A stretch of DNA of 23,966 nt from Gammaproteobacteria bacterium (GCA_020445165.1 JAGRHE010000006.1:1-23966), one strand, 5' to 3'; numbered from the stretch's first letter, positions 7,786-17,183 are shown. Notes: generated by a model from the letters alone, not told the origin. Numbers and translations: made by a program.

Positions 7786-9816
7786 TCAGCGTTGTGCAAC
7801 ATCGGAAGAAAGGGCATGCGCGAGCGGTGCCTGGCGGGCTGGGATGTCGATGTGAATCGTGGTGCCGGTCTCATCGCCCGATGCCGCACTGGTCGCCCAG
7901 ATTAGACCATCGTGCAATTCGACGATCGCACGACATACGGCAAGGCTGATGCCGGCATGGGTTGCTTCATTGAGTGAGGTATCCACTGCCGCACGACCAG
8001 CGAAGACCTTGCCCAGCTCATCGCTCGCCATACCCGAGCCCTGGTTGTGTACGCAGATAGCCCACCAAGCCACAGCATCGTCCCTATGGGCAGGATGAAC
8101 TGCGATCGCAATCACGCCGTTCTCCGGGCTGAATCGGACCGCATTCGCAAGCAGCTTGGCAACCACCCGTCCGAACAGCTTGGCATCTATGTCGGCTTCC
8201 GCGGCTTCCGGGGCATCGAGCTGGAAACTCAGAGCCTTTCCATTATCGATGACCTGTGCCTCGGCAATGGCAGCTTCAATGGTGGAACGCAGATCGTAAG
8301 GCGTACGCTCGACGGCGAGCTTCCCCTGCTCGAGCGCCGACATCTCGAGAAGGTCATTGAGCAGCCCGGTAAGTCGCAGAGCGCTCGCTTTTATCTTGCC
8401 GAGGTAGTTGCGGACGCGTTCATCGTCGAGTCTTTTCAGACTCAGGTCGGTATAGCTGGTGATGGCATGCATCGGTGTACGCAGTTCATGCGACATATTG
8501 CGCAGAAATGCGCCCTTCGCCTGGTTGGCTGCTTCCGCCTCTTCTTTGGCCTGCAGTACCTCGATTTCACTGAGCTTGCGTTCGGTGATGTCCAGCGTGG
8601 ATCCGACCACCGTACAACAGTCGTTGCCACCACCCTGGGAGTCAATCTCGCAGCGTTGAAACAGGTGCTTGGTTCGACCGTCTTCCATCAGGAGACGGAA
8701 TTCGAATTCCACCGGGTGCTTGCGCTTTAAGACCTGTTCGTACTCACCTATCACACGCTCGCGATCATCCGGATGGATCCTGGCCGCGAAGCGATCGAAT
8801 GACAGGTCATCGCTGTCGTCGCTGCACTCGAATATGCGCAATAGCTCCCTGGACGGTGTGATACGGTTCGATTCGATGTCGTGTACCCAGCTTCCCAAGT
8901 GGGCCATCCGCTGTGCTTCTGCCAGGCTCTTCTGGCTGGCCAGCAGGGTACGGTTGTTTTCTTCCAGCTCGGCCGTACGCCTGGCAACGGTATCCTCGAG
9001 CAGCGCTTTATGCGTGTGCAGTTGGTCCAGCGCGAGCCTTCGTTTCTCGAACTGCTCACGCAGCTGCATCGCCATCTGGTTGAAAGAACGAGCAAGGGAG
9101 GCGAACTCACCACGCCCATTGATAGCGCACTGAGCGTCGCCTTCCCCTACAGCAATCAATCGCACCGTGCGCGCCAGCATCTGCGCGGGTCGGGTGACGA
9201 AGCGGTTCAGAAACAATACCATCGCAAGCAGAGTAGAGATCACGAGAATCACGAGCAAGGTTGTGAACCGGATGAACTTGTCATGAATCGCCCGGTGCTC
9301 CGAACCGAGATCGTAGACGGCGAACAAGATGCCATCACGTGACGATCGCATCTGGGCCGTACCGCCCGCCAGCTCCAACGGAAAATACGCGACCAGCTTG
9401 TCGTCGTCGTGCTGTTCAAGGATTTGCGCACGCTGCGATTGGATCACCGCGTCGAACTGGCTTTTGTCAAAGTAGGCGGAGAAATCACCGACTGATCTGC
9501 CGAACTGTGAAAAGCGCGTGCTGTTAAGGATCCGTCCGCTCGGGTCGAGTGTGGCGAGCATGTCGAAATTGACATTGGTTCCGCGTGCGGCCAGCGCATG
9601 TCCAGCGTCTTTGTCATTGCCAAGGCTGAACTGGTAGTTTATCTCGCGCTGCAGGAGCGCCAGATCCCGGGCCAGAAATGCCCGGTTGCTCGTGAACATG
9701 TTGCTCTCGGAATCCACATAGAAGAATCCGAGCGTGACACTGGCGAAAGCCATCAGTAATAGCGCCGTGATCAGCGGCAACCACAGGCGCAGCCGTATCG
9801 ACCCTGGCAGACTCAT
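7786..9816 (-). CDS. Membrane sensor histidine kinase with HAMP and PAS domains, degenerate ATP-binding motifs
   Basis: The 676-residue product has membrane helices at about residues 10-33 and 184-206 enclosing a periplasmic sensor of about 150 residues. A HAMP region (about 207-260), a coiled coil, a PAS domain (about 300-412, ending STLDITERK), a HisKA domain and a HATPase domain follow. The phospho-acceptor is H443 in [12 protein letters not shown]. The N-box reads LLANAVRFS with N558. The G1 box reads NQGSGM, with Asn at position 591 where the adenine-binding Asp is expected. The second glycine of the G2 box is Ser624 (GISLAV). Activity may therefore be weak or altered. The gene overlaps the upstream substrate-binding protein gene by four bases, so the two are co-translated and likely form one sensor. 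No receiver domain or response regulator is in the window. Confidence 0.9.
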   Translation of the reverse strand: MSLPGSIRLRLWLPLITALLLMAFASVTLGFFYVDSESNMFTSNRAFLARDLALLQREINYQFSLGNDKDAGHALAARGTNVNFDMLATLDPSGRILNSTRFSQFGRSVGDFSAYFDKSQFDAVIQSQRAQILEQHDDDKLVAYFPLELAGGTAQMRSSRDGILFAVYDLGSEHRAIHDKFIRFTTLLVILVISTLLAMVLFLNRFVTRPAQMLARTVRLIAVGEGDAQCAINGRGEFASLARSFNQMAMQLREQFEKRRLALDQLHTHKALLEDTVARRTAELEENNRTLLASQKSLAEAQRMAHLGSWVHDIESNRITPSRELLRIFECSDDSDDLSFDRFAARIHPDDRERVIGEYEQVLKRKHPVEFEFRLLMEDGRTKHLFQRCEIDSQGGGNDCCTVVGSTLDITERKLSEIEVLQAKEEAEAANQAKGAFLRNMSHELRTPMHAITSYTDLSLKRLDDERVRNYLGKIKASALRLTGLLNDLLEMSALEQGKLAVERTPYDLRSTIEAAIAEAQVIDNGKALSFQLDAPEAAEADIDAKLFGRVVAKLLANAVRFSPENGVIAIAVHPAHRDDAVAWWAICVHNQGSGMASDELGKVFAGRAAVDTSLNEATHAGISLAVCRAIVELHDGLIWATSAASGDETGTTIHIDIPARQAPLAHALSSDVAQR

Positions 9817-10784
9817 CGTGGTCGCGCTGCCGGCAGGTAGTCGGCCACCGCAAGGTTCTGTAGCGCGGGCTCTCGCTTCAACAGGTCATTGCTAACCAGG
9901 AGCGCAGACAGGGTTGCCGCAGTTTCCTCCAGGGGCGCCGGGGTTCCGCTGAGAATCCGGTGATTGTCGGTGAGATCGGGCAGCTCCATACCCTCGTATG
10001 AAGCCAATAGCTCATCGGGCGAGACTCCCAGGCGCGGTGCCATGAGTCGCGCGGCGTCGTCGGGATGTGCATCCAGGTGCGCTCGGGCCTCGAAGTAGCC
10101 GCGGATCAGCCGGCGGATATCGTTTGCATGTGCAGTCGCAATCTCTTGGCGCACGACCAGCACGTCTACGATCTGTCCGGGAATCCGGCGGCTGTCGAAC
10201 AAGCGCTTTGCGCCCAGTTTCAGCAATCGCGTCGCGGCCGGCTCGAAGGTGACTACGGCGTCGACCGCCAGGTAACAGTCGACGTGCTTGTCTACGGGGC
10301 ACGGCCGGAGATTGACATCACCGATGGTCAGTCCGGCCTGGCCAAGCGCACCATTTAGCAGAATGGCACCAACCGCACCGGTTTCGACTGCGATGGTCTT
10401 GCCGCCAAGATCTTCGAGGGAGCCGATTTCCGGCTTGGTCAGCAGCATATCGCCGCCCGCCGAATAATCCATGACAAGGACCACTTCCAGTGCGATTCCA
10501 TCATCAAGCAGGCTCAGGGCCTCGTCGAGAGTGAGCGCCCCGCCTTCCAGCGTTCCACTGCGGATTCCCTGAATCACCTGCGACGCGGAGGGCAATTCGA
10601 CCAGGTGAACCTGGGAGTCGTCATACCGGCCAAGGGTCCGCGCCAGGTAAAGCGGTTCATATCCGGGCCAGGTGTTGGTCCCGACCCGCAATGGTCCGGG
10701 AGCGTCTTCGCTGCAGCCTGTAATAACGACCAACAGGACGATCAGTGCACCGAATTCGGTGAGAAAATGCTTTGTCTGGCGCAT
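9813..10784 (-). CDS. Substrate-binding lipoprotein, NitT/TauT/NMT1-like, paired with a sensor kinase
   Basis: This is a periplasmic ligand-binding protein (323 residues) with a lipoprotein signal: the lipobox ITGC places the lipid on C24. The mature part starts with [16 protein letters not shown], typical of the NMT1/SsuA/TauA-like binding-protein fold, and continues with the usual two-lobe pattern ([22 protein letters not shown]). ABC importers would need a permease and an ATPase, but neither is adjacent. The next gene downstream is the histidine kinase, overlapping by four bases, so the protein more likely presents a ligand to the kinase than feeds a transporter. The family covers nitrate, bicarbonate (CmpA), sulfonates and pyrimidine precursors; the ligand here is unknown. 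No strong ribosome site is visible upstream of the ATG. Confidence 0.85.
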   Translation of the reverse strand: MRQTKHFLTEFGALIVLLVVITGCSEDAPGPLRVGTNTWPGYEPLYLARTLGRYDDSQVHLVELPSASQVIQGIRSGTLEGGALTLDEALSLLDDGIALEVVLVMDYSAGGDMLLTKPEIGSLEDLGGKTIAVETGAVGAILLNGALGQAGLTIGDVNLRPCPVDKHVDCYLAVDAVVTFEPAATRLLKLGAKRLFDSRRIPGQIVDVLVVRQEIATAHANDIRRLIRGYFEARAHLDAHPDDAARLMAPRLGVSPDELLASYEGMELPDLTDNHRILSGTPAPLEETAATLSALLVSNDLLKREPALQNLAVADYLPAARPR

Positions 10785-10811
10785 ATCGTTCGTAGGGGCC
10801 GGTATGATCCA

Positions 10812-10836
10812 CGCTCGGCGACCGGTCGTCCGAGCG
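10812..10836. promoter_or_regulatory. Large inverted repeat upstream of the substrate-binding protein gene
   Basis: The outer arms CGCTCGG and CCGAGCG flank the ten-base palindrome CGACCGGTCG, with one unpaired T. It lies 28 bases before the minus-strand start codon at 10784. No T-run follows on either strand, so an operator or a leader hairpin is likelier than a terminator. Confidence 0.4.
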
Positions 10837-11090
10837 CCCCGTCGCTACGCAGGTCGTTCGTAACCGCGAGGGGGCAGAAATCCAATGGTTTTGTAAGTCT
10901 CTATGGCGGCACGAATGTGGTGACCCTTGAGCGGCTGCCCCGCCCTCGTGAATGACGACGGCATGTGATTGACGTCGCCCGCGGCGACTATGCGAACATT
11001 CGAACGCAACACGGACCCGCACAAGGTCACCCGGCATGCGTCGATTCATCCCTCCCCTGGCGATACATAGATTGCATGCTATTGAAACGA

Positions 11091-11104
11091 TTCGAAATAT
11101 CGAA
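11091..11104. promoter_or_regulatory. AT-centred dyad TTCGA-N4-TCGAA upstream of dabB
   Basis: The dyad contains a T-N11-A core (11092-11104), the general shape of LysR-family sites such as those used by CbbR. It lies about 180 bases upstream of dabB. Assignment to a regulator is inference; no regulator gene is in the window. Confidence 0.3.
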
Positions 11105-11109
11105 CCTGA

Positions 11110-11129
11110 CTACGAGACCTTCCTCGTAG
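11110..11129. promoter_or_regulatory. Inverted repeat CTACGAG-N6-CTCGTAG upstream of dabB
   Basis: Two perfect seven-base arms have a six-base spacer and start five bases after the TTCGA-N4-TCGAA dyad. There is no T-run after it, so a protein-binding site is more likely than a terminator. Confidence 0.35.
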
Positions 11130-11283
11130 ACTCCGAGAGTGCCGGCAAGCACGGCTGCAAACGAAGGGATGATGGAGACATGAACTCAGGCACCGGGCTC
11201 CCCGACTTCGCAGGGTGGACACCTCCCCGCCGGTCCACGACAACGACTCGCGCTGGACACTTCCCCGAAACAGGAGATCGTGC

Positions 11284-12963
11284 ATGGATCAGGTGATACT
11301 TGCGATCGTCGGCCTGCCGGTCCTTTCCGCGGTCCTGACCTACCTGCTCGCACCGCAATTCGGCCAGAACGTTGCCCGTATAAGTGTCGCCATATCCATA
11401 GTCGTATTTCTGCTGGCATCCGTGTTGCTAGCATTCGCCGTGTTTGGGGAAGTCGATCCGCATCTGGAGCTCGGCGATGGCTGGGCGATTTTACTGGTCG
11501 ACCCACTGAGCACCCTGATGCTGTTCGTGGTTACAGGAATCAGCCTTGTCGTACACGTGTATTCGGTGCGCTACATGGCCGAAGAGGAAGGCTACGCGCG
11601 CTTTTTCGCACTACTCGACCTGATGACCTTTGCACTGTTGCTGATGGTGTCGGCCGGCGACCTGGTCACCTTGCTGGTCGCCTGGCACCTGGTCGGGATT
11701 CTGCTCTATCTGTTGTTGGGTCAGGACACACGCTCACTGTCGGCGCAACGCTACGCCCAGTGGACACTGCTCACCTACCGGATTGGCGATCTGCCTCTGC
11801 TGTTGGCAGCCGTGCTGCTGTTCCAGGCCTACGAAACCTGGTCGCTGACCGAAATTTTCGCCCAGATCGCGGAAGATTCCAGCGCAAGGACCATGTTCGA
11901 CCTGCCCTTGATCGAGGTGGTTGGGGCCTTGGTCGCGTTCTCGGCATTCGCCCGATCGGCACAGTTCTTCCTTCACACCTGGCTGCCCTACACGATGGCC
12001 GGTCCGACTCCTGTATCGGCCCTGATGCACGCCGGCATCGTCAATGCCGGCGGTTTCCTCCTCAATCGTTTCGCGCCGGTTCTGATCGCCACCGATAGCG
12101 TGTTGCACTGGGTATTCGTCGTCGGCCTGGTCACGGCCGTGATCGGATCCGTGCTGATGCTGGCGCAAAGCGACATCAAGAAGGCCCTGGGCTATTCGAC
12201 CATGGGACAGATGGGTTTCATGATCATGGAGTGCGGGGTGGGCGCCTTTTCGCTGGCGGTGTATCACCTGATCGCACATGGCCTGTTCAAGGGAACGCTG
12301 TTTCTGGGTGCCGGAGGAGTGATCGGCGAAGCACGTGCCAATGACGGTGTTCCGAAGGATCACCTGTACACGTTCATCATCGAAAGGCGACCGGCGCGAA
12401 CGCGCCAGCCATGGCTCGTAATGGCTGCCATCACGCTCGCCGTACCGATGACGATCCTGTTCCTGGCGCACTGGCTGGTGGCCCAGGACTTCTTCCAGAA
12501 GCAAGGCGCTGTCGTGCTGCTGTTCTTCGGCTGGGTCACGGGTGCGCAACTTATCTTTGCGACCTACCGCATGCAGACTGAGAACATCTGGCGCCTGATG
12601 ACCCTGATTCTGTTTTCGTTCGCGGTCGTTGTCGTCGGCTACACCCTGATCAGCCATGCCTTCGACCTGTTCCTCTATCCCGATCCGGTGTTCCGTGCAC
12701 AACTCTACGCAACCGCCGGTATCGATATTATCTGGTTCGATGCGCTGGTCGTGCTGGTTACCGCGTTTGTCATTCTCGGATGGCTGATGAAGTACTACGC
12801 CGAACAGAAGGGAAATAGCGGACTGGCCAGCAGCCACGGCATACGTCGCCTGTTTTTTACCGTGGTGACACGCGAGTTCTTCCTGATCGAATTCTATTCG
12901 CGGGTGTCACGATGGCTTGTCGCACTGGCCACGCGCATCAACGTCGTGCTGAGGTGGAGCTGA
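11284..12963 (+). CDS. dabB: DabB: NuoL/Mrp-like membrane subunit of the DAB inorganic carbon uptake complex
   Basis: This 559-residue protein with many membrane helices belongs to the proton-conducting NuoL/NdhF/MrpA family. Family signatures are SALMHAGIVNAGGFLL, SDIKKALGYSTMGQMG and HLIAHGLFKGTLFL, which include the Lys and His residues of the proton path. In DAB systems DabB couples an ion gradient to CO2 hydration by DabA, so that bicarbonate accumulates in the cytoplasm. Placement two genes before dabA, with no other complex I genes, supports DabB rather than a respiratory NuoL. The ATG at 11284 is chosen because AGGAG (11272-11276) is well spaced; the upstream in-frame extension has no such site. 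The stop is one base before the next gene. Confidence 0.9.
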   Translation: MDQVILAIVGLPVLSAVLTYLLAPQFGQNVARISVAISIVVFLLASVLLAFAVFGEVDPHLELGDGWAILLVDPLSTLMLFVVTGISLVVHVYSVRYMAEEEGYARFFALLDLMTFALLLMVSAGDLVTLLVAWHLVGILLYLLLGQDTRSLSAQRYAQWTLLTYRIGDLPLLLAAVLLFQAYETWSLTEIFAQIAEDSSARTMFDLPLIEVVGALVAFSAFARSAQFFLHTWLPYTMAGPTPVSALMHAGIVNAGGFLLNRFAPVLIATDSVLHWVFVVGLVTAVIGSVLMLAQSDIKKALGYSTMGQMGFMIMECGVGAFSLAVYHLIAHGLFKGTLFLGAGGVIGEARANDGVPKDHLYTFIIERRPARTRQPWLVMAAITLAVPMTILFLAHWLVAQDFFQKQGAVVLLFFGWVTGAQLIFATYRMQTENIWRLMTLILFSFAVVVVGYTLISHAFDLFLYPDPVFRAQLYATAGIDIIWFDALVVLVTAFVILGWLMKYYAEQKGNSGLASSHGIRRLFFTVVTREFFLIEFYSRVSRWLVALATRINVVLRWS

Positions 12964-12964
12964 T

Positions 12965-13723
12965 ATGTCCACATTCGGTTTGCTGATTGCCGCGTTGTTC
13001 CTCCCGCTGTTTCCGTTCAGCGCTGTCTTCAACCAGATATTCCAAAGATTGCCAAATGCCTGGCTGCGTGGCCTGCTGTTGCTCGCCTGGCCGCAAGCGG
13101 GTCTCGCCATCATTGCTCAAGCCGGTTCCAGGGTTCCCGACTGGCTGCTCACCTGGGCAATCGCAAGCGCGCTGTTCTATGCCTTCAGGATGCTGGCAAC
13201 GCGTGAACTGGGAATCTGGACCGGGTTCATGGCGTCGTCACTCTGGGCATTGCTGTGGTTGACCGTCAATGGAGACACATCGGCACTCGACCGATCTCTG
13301 TCCGCACTTGTGTTCAGCGTACCCCTCGTTCTGTTGGCCATCCTGACACGCAGTATCGAATCGCGCGTCGGTGCGGCTTATGCTGGTGCGCCCGGGGGGT
13401 TGGCACAGATCGTTCCCCGGCTGGCGGCAGTCGTTGTTGCGGCAATCCTGGCGGCGACAGCGACGCCGCTCAGTGCCGGTTTTTTCATCATGCTCGAGGC
13501 AATCGTCAACATCACCCCCGCTGCGCCTACGCTTGCCTGCATCACGCTGTTGACATGGTTCTTCTGGTCCTGGGCGAGTGCACGCATGTTGCAGGGATTG
13601 ATTGCCGGTCCCGGCGAACCCGATGGCACGCCTGATCTCAGTGTTGCCGCGATGGCGTTGATGCTTGGCGTGCTCGCAGCGCTCGTGTTTGCGAGTCTTT
13701 ATTGGGTTGGAGACCTGTCATGA
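12965..13723 (+). CDS. Membrane protein of the dab operon, unknown function
   Basis: This 252-residue, very hydrophobic protein has about seven predicted membrane helices. It starts one base after the dabB stop, with GAGGTGGAG upstream, and its stop overlaps the dabA start, so it is made together with both. I do not recognise a named family. The stretch TPLSAGFF (residues 167-174) and the following helices recall the late part of NuoL/NuoM-type subunits. It could be a reduced antiporter-like subunit that enlarges the membrane part of the DAB complex. That likeness is weak and based on appearance only. The minimal described DAB system has just DabA and DabB, so an interposed third membrane gene is of interest. 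Confidence 0.8.
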   Translation: MSTFGLLIAALFLPLFPFSAVFNQIFQRLPNAWLRGLLLLAWPQAGLAIIAQAGSRVPDWLLTWAIASALFYAFRMLATRELGIWTGFMASSLWALLWLTVNGDTSALDRSLSALVFSVPLVLLAILTRSIESRVGAAYAGAPGGLAQIVPRLAAVVVAAILAATATPLSAGFFIMLEAIVNITPAAPTLACITLLTWFFWSWASARMLQGLIAGPGEPDGTPDLSVAAMALMLGVLAALVFASLYWVGDLS

Positions 13724-16700
13724 CTATCCCAACCGGTCAGAAGCTCAAGATCCGGGCCATGATCTACGTGGCCGGTGAGCCGGTCCCCTACTTCTGGCCC
13801 ATGCGCTCATTCATCCATCACAACCCGCTGCACGGCTTCGAGCATCTGCCGTTCGAGGAAGCAGTCAGCAAGGGCCAGCAACTGTTCGGCGCCAAGGGTT
13901 ACCTGTCACGATCACAATACCAGCAGTATCTCGACAAGGGCCTGGTCGACGAAGATGAACTGCGCAAGCGAATTGCGGAATTCGCTTCGGCCAATCCCGT
14001 CGACGGCATCGATCTGGAAGCTTGGCTGACTGCACTGGTGCATTCAAGAATCGATAGGCGCATGCCCGGACGTGGACTGGCCAAAGCGGCGGATGTGCAT
14101 GCCGTCCTGTCCGGAAGAAAGCCGGACGACGATAGTCAGTCGCTGACGCTGATCAAGCAGGATCTCGAACAGAAGTTGCTTGGCGACTGTCCACGCTATG
14201 ACGCAATCGATGCGCTGTTCGGTACCCATCTCGCCTCGGATATCGACGAACGGGTAATCAAGGCATGTCTCGAGTTCTTCGACGAAGGCCAGTCCGCGCT
14301 GAATCTTCCACGCCGCGAACTCGGTTTTTTCAAATCATGGGTTCAGGTCGCCGGTCGCGACGTCGACAAGGTGCTGAACAGTCTCCTACCCGGTCCGACA
14401 ACGGAAAGAGACTGTGAATCGGAGGACGTGATTGCGCGTGTAATGCAGGCGATGCAAGTGCCGGAAAATCATTGGGTCGGCTACTTCACGCGCGAGCTGG
14501 CACATTTGCATGGCTGGTCCGGCTTTATCCGCTGGCGCTCGAATGCCAGTCGCTATTACTGGCAGGCGAGGTATCCGGCCGACCTGGTCGACCTGGTCGC
14601 ATTGCGTCTGATCGTCGCTTACACCTTGATGCTGAAACAGCCGCGCAGCCACCATATATTGGTGACCGGGGGGCTGAAAGAATACATCGAGACGCGTCCT
14701 TGCGAGGTCTACCTGCGTCATGAATACCATCGCGGGCTTGTGCTGCCAGAGAAAGCGCAACGAGTTAGCGATGCGCTTGAGCTGGGCAAGCATGACCTGA
14801 TCGAACGCGTATTCAATGAGTATGTGCCGCGCCGCATTCACACACAAGCGGATGGCCAGGCGGCATGGCTGCGACGTACAGCCGATGCGGTCGGCGAATC
14901 AGATCAGTTGGCCTCGCTATCAGTCGAGTCGCTGGAAGTCTTGCTGCAGGCCATCTCGCGATTTGAAAGCAAGGAAGGCCTGCTATGGCTCCAGGCCATG
15001 GAATCGCGGGCAATCGGTCATCTGCTCAGGGGCATCAACCTGGCACCACCGGAACCACGCGCGAAACGGCCGTTCGTCCAGGCGCTGTTCTGTATCGATA
15101 CACGCTCTGAGCGCATCCGCCGCCAACTCGAAGGGATCGGCGACTATCAGACATTCGGCATTGCTGGGTTCTTCGGCGTACCGGTCAGCTTCATGGAGCT
15201 GGGCAAAGGCAGCGAAAACTATCTGTGCCCGGTTCTCCTGACGCCGAAAAACCTCGTTCTTGAGATCAGTGCCGCCGCACCCCGGGACGAAGCGCCGCTG
15301 AGCGCGCTCGGCAAGGCGATGCATGAACTCAAAGAGTCGGTACTCACGCCATTCGTGACCGTCGAAGCAATCGGCCTGCTGTTCGGTTTCGATATGATCG
15401 GGAAGACACTGGCCCCGGAGCACTACAACCCGTGGCGCAAACGCATTCACGGCAACAAGCCGTCAACCCATCTGCTGCTCGACAAGCTCGATCGTGAGCA
15501 AGCCGATTCGATCGTAAGGGCCGTCCAGCGTGCCGTGATCGTAAAAGCCGTAGAGCAGGAATTCGCGCTTACGCCCGAACGCATCACCGACACGGTCATC
15601 CGCGAACTGCGTGAATCGGCCATGGGGCTGGAGGCAGGGTCTCCGGGGTTGATCGAGCTGCTTGGACTGGATCCCGAGCGCGAACAAGCTTTCATCCAAC
15701 GCCTGCGCAAGGATTACAGGATCAACCCTTCGTTTGCCCAGATGCAGCTCGAGCGTCTCGGCCGAATCGGATTTTCGCTCGAAGAACAGACGATGTTCGT
15801 CAGCCAGGCTTTGAGCTCGATCGGCTTCACACGCGAATTCTCGCGCTTCGTGCTGCTGGTCGGACACGGCAGCATGTCCGAGAACAATCCGTACGAGTCC
15901 GCGCTCGATTGCGGCGCCTGCGGCGGCAGCCATGGCCTGGTCAGCGCCCGTGTCCTGGCACAGATGGCAAACAAGCCGGAGGTACGCAGACGACTCCGGG
16001 CCAAGGGGATCGACATCGCCAGCGATGCGTGGTTCATCCCTGCACACCACAACACGACGACGGACGAGATCCAATTGCACGATCTCGAGCTCTTGCCGCC
16101 GACCCACCTGCTCTACCTGGACCGGCTGCGCAACGGCCTGACGGCCGCGGCGCGTCTCTGCGCCCAGGAACGTCTGCCCACATTGCAGCCGAATACCGTA
16201 TACAAAGACCCGCTGCGCGCGTATCGCGGCGCCCGCCGCAACGCCATGGACTGGTCGCAGGTGCGACCGGAATGGGGGCTGTCACGCAATGCCTACTTCA
16301 TCATCGGACGGCGCTGCCTGACCCGCTCGTTCGCCCTGGATGGTCGCGCCTTCCTGCATTCCTATGACTACAACGTCGACCGCAAACGCCGCCTGCTCGA
16401 AAACATCCTGACCGGACCACTGGTGGTCGGCCAGTGGATCAACATGGAGCACTATTTCTCGACTGTCGACAACGAAAAGTTCGGCAGTGGCAGCAAGGTC
16501 TACCACAACGTCGCCGGACGCTTCGGCGTGATGACAGGCAACCTGAGCGACCTGCGTACAGGACTGCCGGCACAGACCGTGCTGGACAAAGGCCAGCCCT
16601 ATCATGAACCCATGCGCCTGATCACGTTGATCGAAGCGCCATTCGAGACTGGGCGTATCGCCATCGAAGGCGTCGTTGCCGTGAAGAGACTGGTGCGCAA

Positions 16701-16833
16701 TGGCTGGATACGCCTGATAATCGTCGATCCCGAAACCGGCCTCGTACACCGCTACGAGGACGATGGCTGGCACAGCATCCCCCATACCGAGTTCGCCTTG
16801 AATCCCTCCGACCAGGAGCCGTGTGCATCATGA
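13720..16833 (+). CDS. dabA: DabA: DUF2309 Zn-dependent carbonic-anhydrase-like subunit of the DAB complex
   Basis: This 1037-residue cytoplasmic protein belongs to the DUF2309 (UPF0753) family. DabA is thought to hydrate CO2 to bicarbonate in one direction, driven by DabB. The Zn-site residues expected from the characterised DabA are present: C458 and D460 in LFCIDTRSERIRRQ, H716 in VGHGS and C731 in SALDCGACGG. The N-terminal PVPYFWPMRSFIHHNPLHGFE is also typical of the family. The protein belongs to the longer class of DabA proteins. The ATG at 13720 is chosen over the upstream TTG (13702) because it overlaps the preceding stop (ATGA). The stop overlaps the start of the PII-like gene. All motifs are intact, so the protein should be active. 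Confidence 0.95.
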   Translation: MTIPTGQKLKIRAMIYVAGEPVPYFWPMRSFIHHNPLHGFEHLPFEEAVSKGQQLFGAKGYLSRSQYQQYLDKGLVDEDELRKRIAEFASANPVDGIDLEAWLTALVHSRIDRRMPGRGLAKAADVHAVLSGRKPDDDSQSLTLIKQDLEQKLLGDCPRYDAIDALFGTHLASDIDERVIKACLEFFDEGQSALNLPRRELGFFKSWVQVAGRDVDKVLNSLLPGPTTERDCESEDVIARVMQAMQVPENHWVGYFTRELAHLHGWSGFIRWRSNASRYYWQARYPADLVDLVALRLIVAYTLMLKQPRSHHILVTGGLKEYIETRPCEVYLRHEYHRGLVLPEKAQRVSDALELGKHDLIERVFNEYVPRRIHTQADGQAAWLRRTADAVGESDQLASLSVESLEVLLQAISRFESKEGLLWLQAMESRAIGHLLRGINLAPPEPRAKRPFVQALFCIDTRSERIRRQLEGIGDYQTFGIAGFFGVPVSFMELGKGSENYLCPVLLTPKNLVLEISAAAPRDEAPLSALGKAMHELKESVLTPFVTVEAIGLLFGFDMIGKTLAPEHYNPWRKRIHGNKPSTHLLLDKLDREQADSIVRAVQRAVIVKAVEQEFALTPERITDTVIRELRESAMGLEAGSPGLIELLGLDPEREQAFIQRLRKDYRINPSFAQMQLERLGRIGFSLEEQTMFVSQALSSIGFTREFSRFVLLVGHGSMSENNPYESALDCGACGGSHGLVSARVLAQMANKPEVRRRLRAKGIDIASDAWFIPAHHNTTTDEIQLHDLELLPPTHLLYLDRLRNGLTAAARLCAQERLPTLQPNTVYKDPLRAYRGARRNAMDWSQVRPEWGLSRNAYFIIGRRCLTRSFALDGRAFLHSYDYNVDRKRRLLENILTGPLVVGQWINMEHYFSTVDNEKFGSGSKVYHNVAGRFGVMTGNLSDLRTGLPAQTVLDKGQPYHEPMRLITLIEAPFETGRIAIEGVVAVKRLVRNGWIRLIIVDPETGLVHRYEDDGWHSIPHTEFALNPSDQEPCAS

Positions 16834-17156
16834 AAAATATGAATTTCAGCTCGTTGAAGAAACTCGAAATCATCCTGGAAGGCGAGCACAGGACCTTCGC
16901 AACCGACCTGCTGGACCGCGCCGGCGTCAAGGGTTATACGATCATCAACAACCTGTCCGGTAAGGGCAGTCACGGTTTTCACGAAGGCCACCTGATGTTC
17001 AACGAAGACGACGTGCTGATCATGATCATCGCCGCCGTACCCGAAGAGCTCGTTTCACCGATCCTCGAAGGTTTCGCACCCTTCTACAACGAGCATTCCG
17101 GCGTCGTATTCATCTCCGACATCCAGGTCACGCGACTGGTCAAGTTCCGCGGCTGA
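16830..17156 (+). CDS. PII-like signalling protein of the dab operon
   Basis: The 108-residue product has the PII fold pattern: a KKLEIILEGE strand, DRAGVKGYTIINNL with the GVKGYT signature, a T-loop region GKGSHGFHEGHLMFNEDD, then AVPEELVSPILEGFAPFY and a final GVVFISDIQVTRLV strand. It differs from GlnB/GlnK in the T-loop and lacks the uridylylated Tyr. PII-like proteins such as SbtB and CPII sit next to bicarbonate transporters and bind adenine nucleotides, in some cases bicarbonate. By position, this one probably adjusts DAB activity to the carbon or energy state. The ATG at 16830 overlaps the dabA stop; CCAGGAG lies 12 bases upstream. A GTG at 16821 is an alternative start that would add three residues. 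Confidence 0.85.
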   Translation: MKNMNFSSLKKLEIILEGEHRTFATDLLDRAGVKGYTIINNLSGKGSHGFHEGHLMFNEDDVLIMIIAAVPEELVSPILEGFAPFYNEHSGVVFISDIQVTRLVKFRG

Positions 17157-17183
17157 ACTACGGAACGCATTCCATCTTTCCGC

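Larger units (their letters stand above)
10785..11283. other. Divergent control region between the sensor pair and the dab operon
   Basis: About 500 bases separate the two divergent operons. I see no convincing gene. A 61-codon minus-strand frame (10845-11030) has a coding-like C-terminal half but no start signal or family I know, so it could be a gene remnant. The region holds three inverted repeats listed separately and a nine-base direct repeat TCGTTCGTA (10786-10794 and 10854-10862). The dabB ribosome site CAGGAG is at 11271-11276. Both promoters should lie here, but clear -35/-10 boxes are not visible. Confidence 0.5.

Noticed and set aside
9813..10784. Reading the binding protein as part of a complete ABC importer
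   Set aside because: No permease or ATPase gene is adjacent; its direct partner is a histidine kinase.
10845..11030. Minus-strand frame of 61 codons in the divergent control region
   Set aside because: The C-terminal half looks somewhat coding (GQPLKGHHIRAAIETYKTIG), but it has only a GTG start, no ribosome site and no family I can name; it may be a gene remnant.
11284..12963. Reading this gene as a respiratory complex I subunit (nuoL)
   Set aside because: No other nuo genes are near and it lies two genes before dabA, so DabB is the better name.
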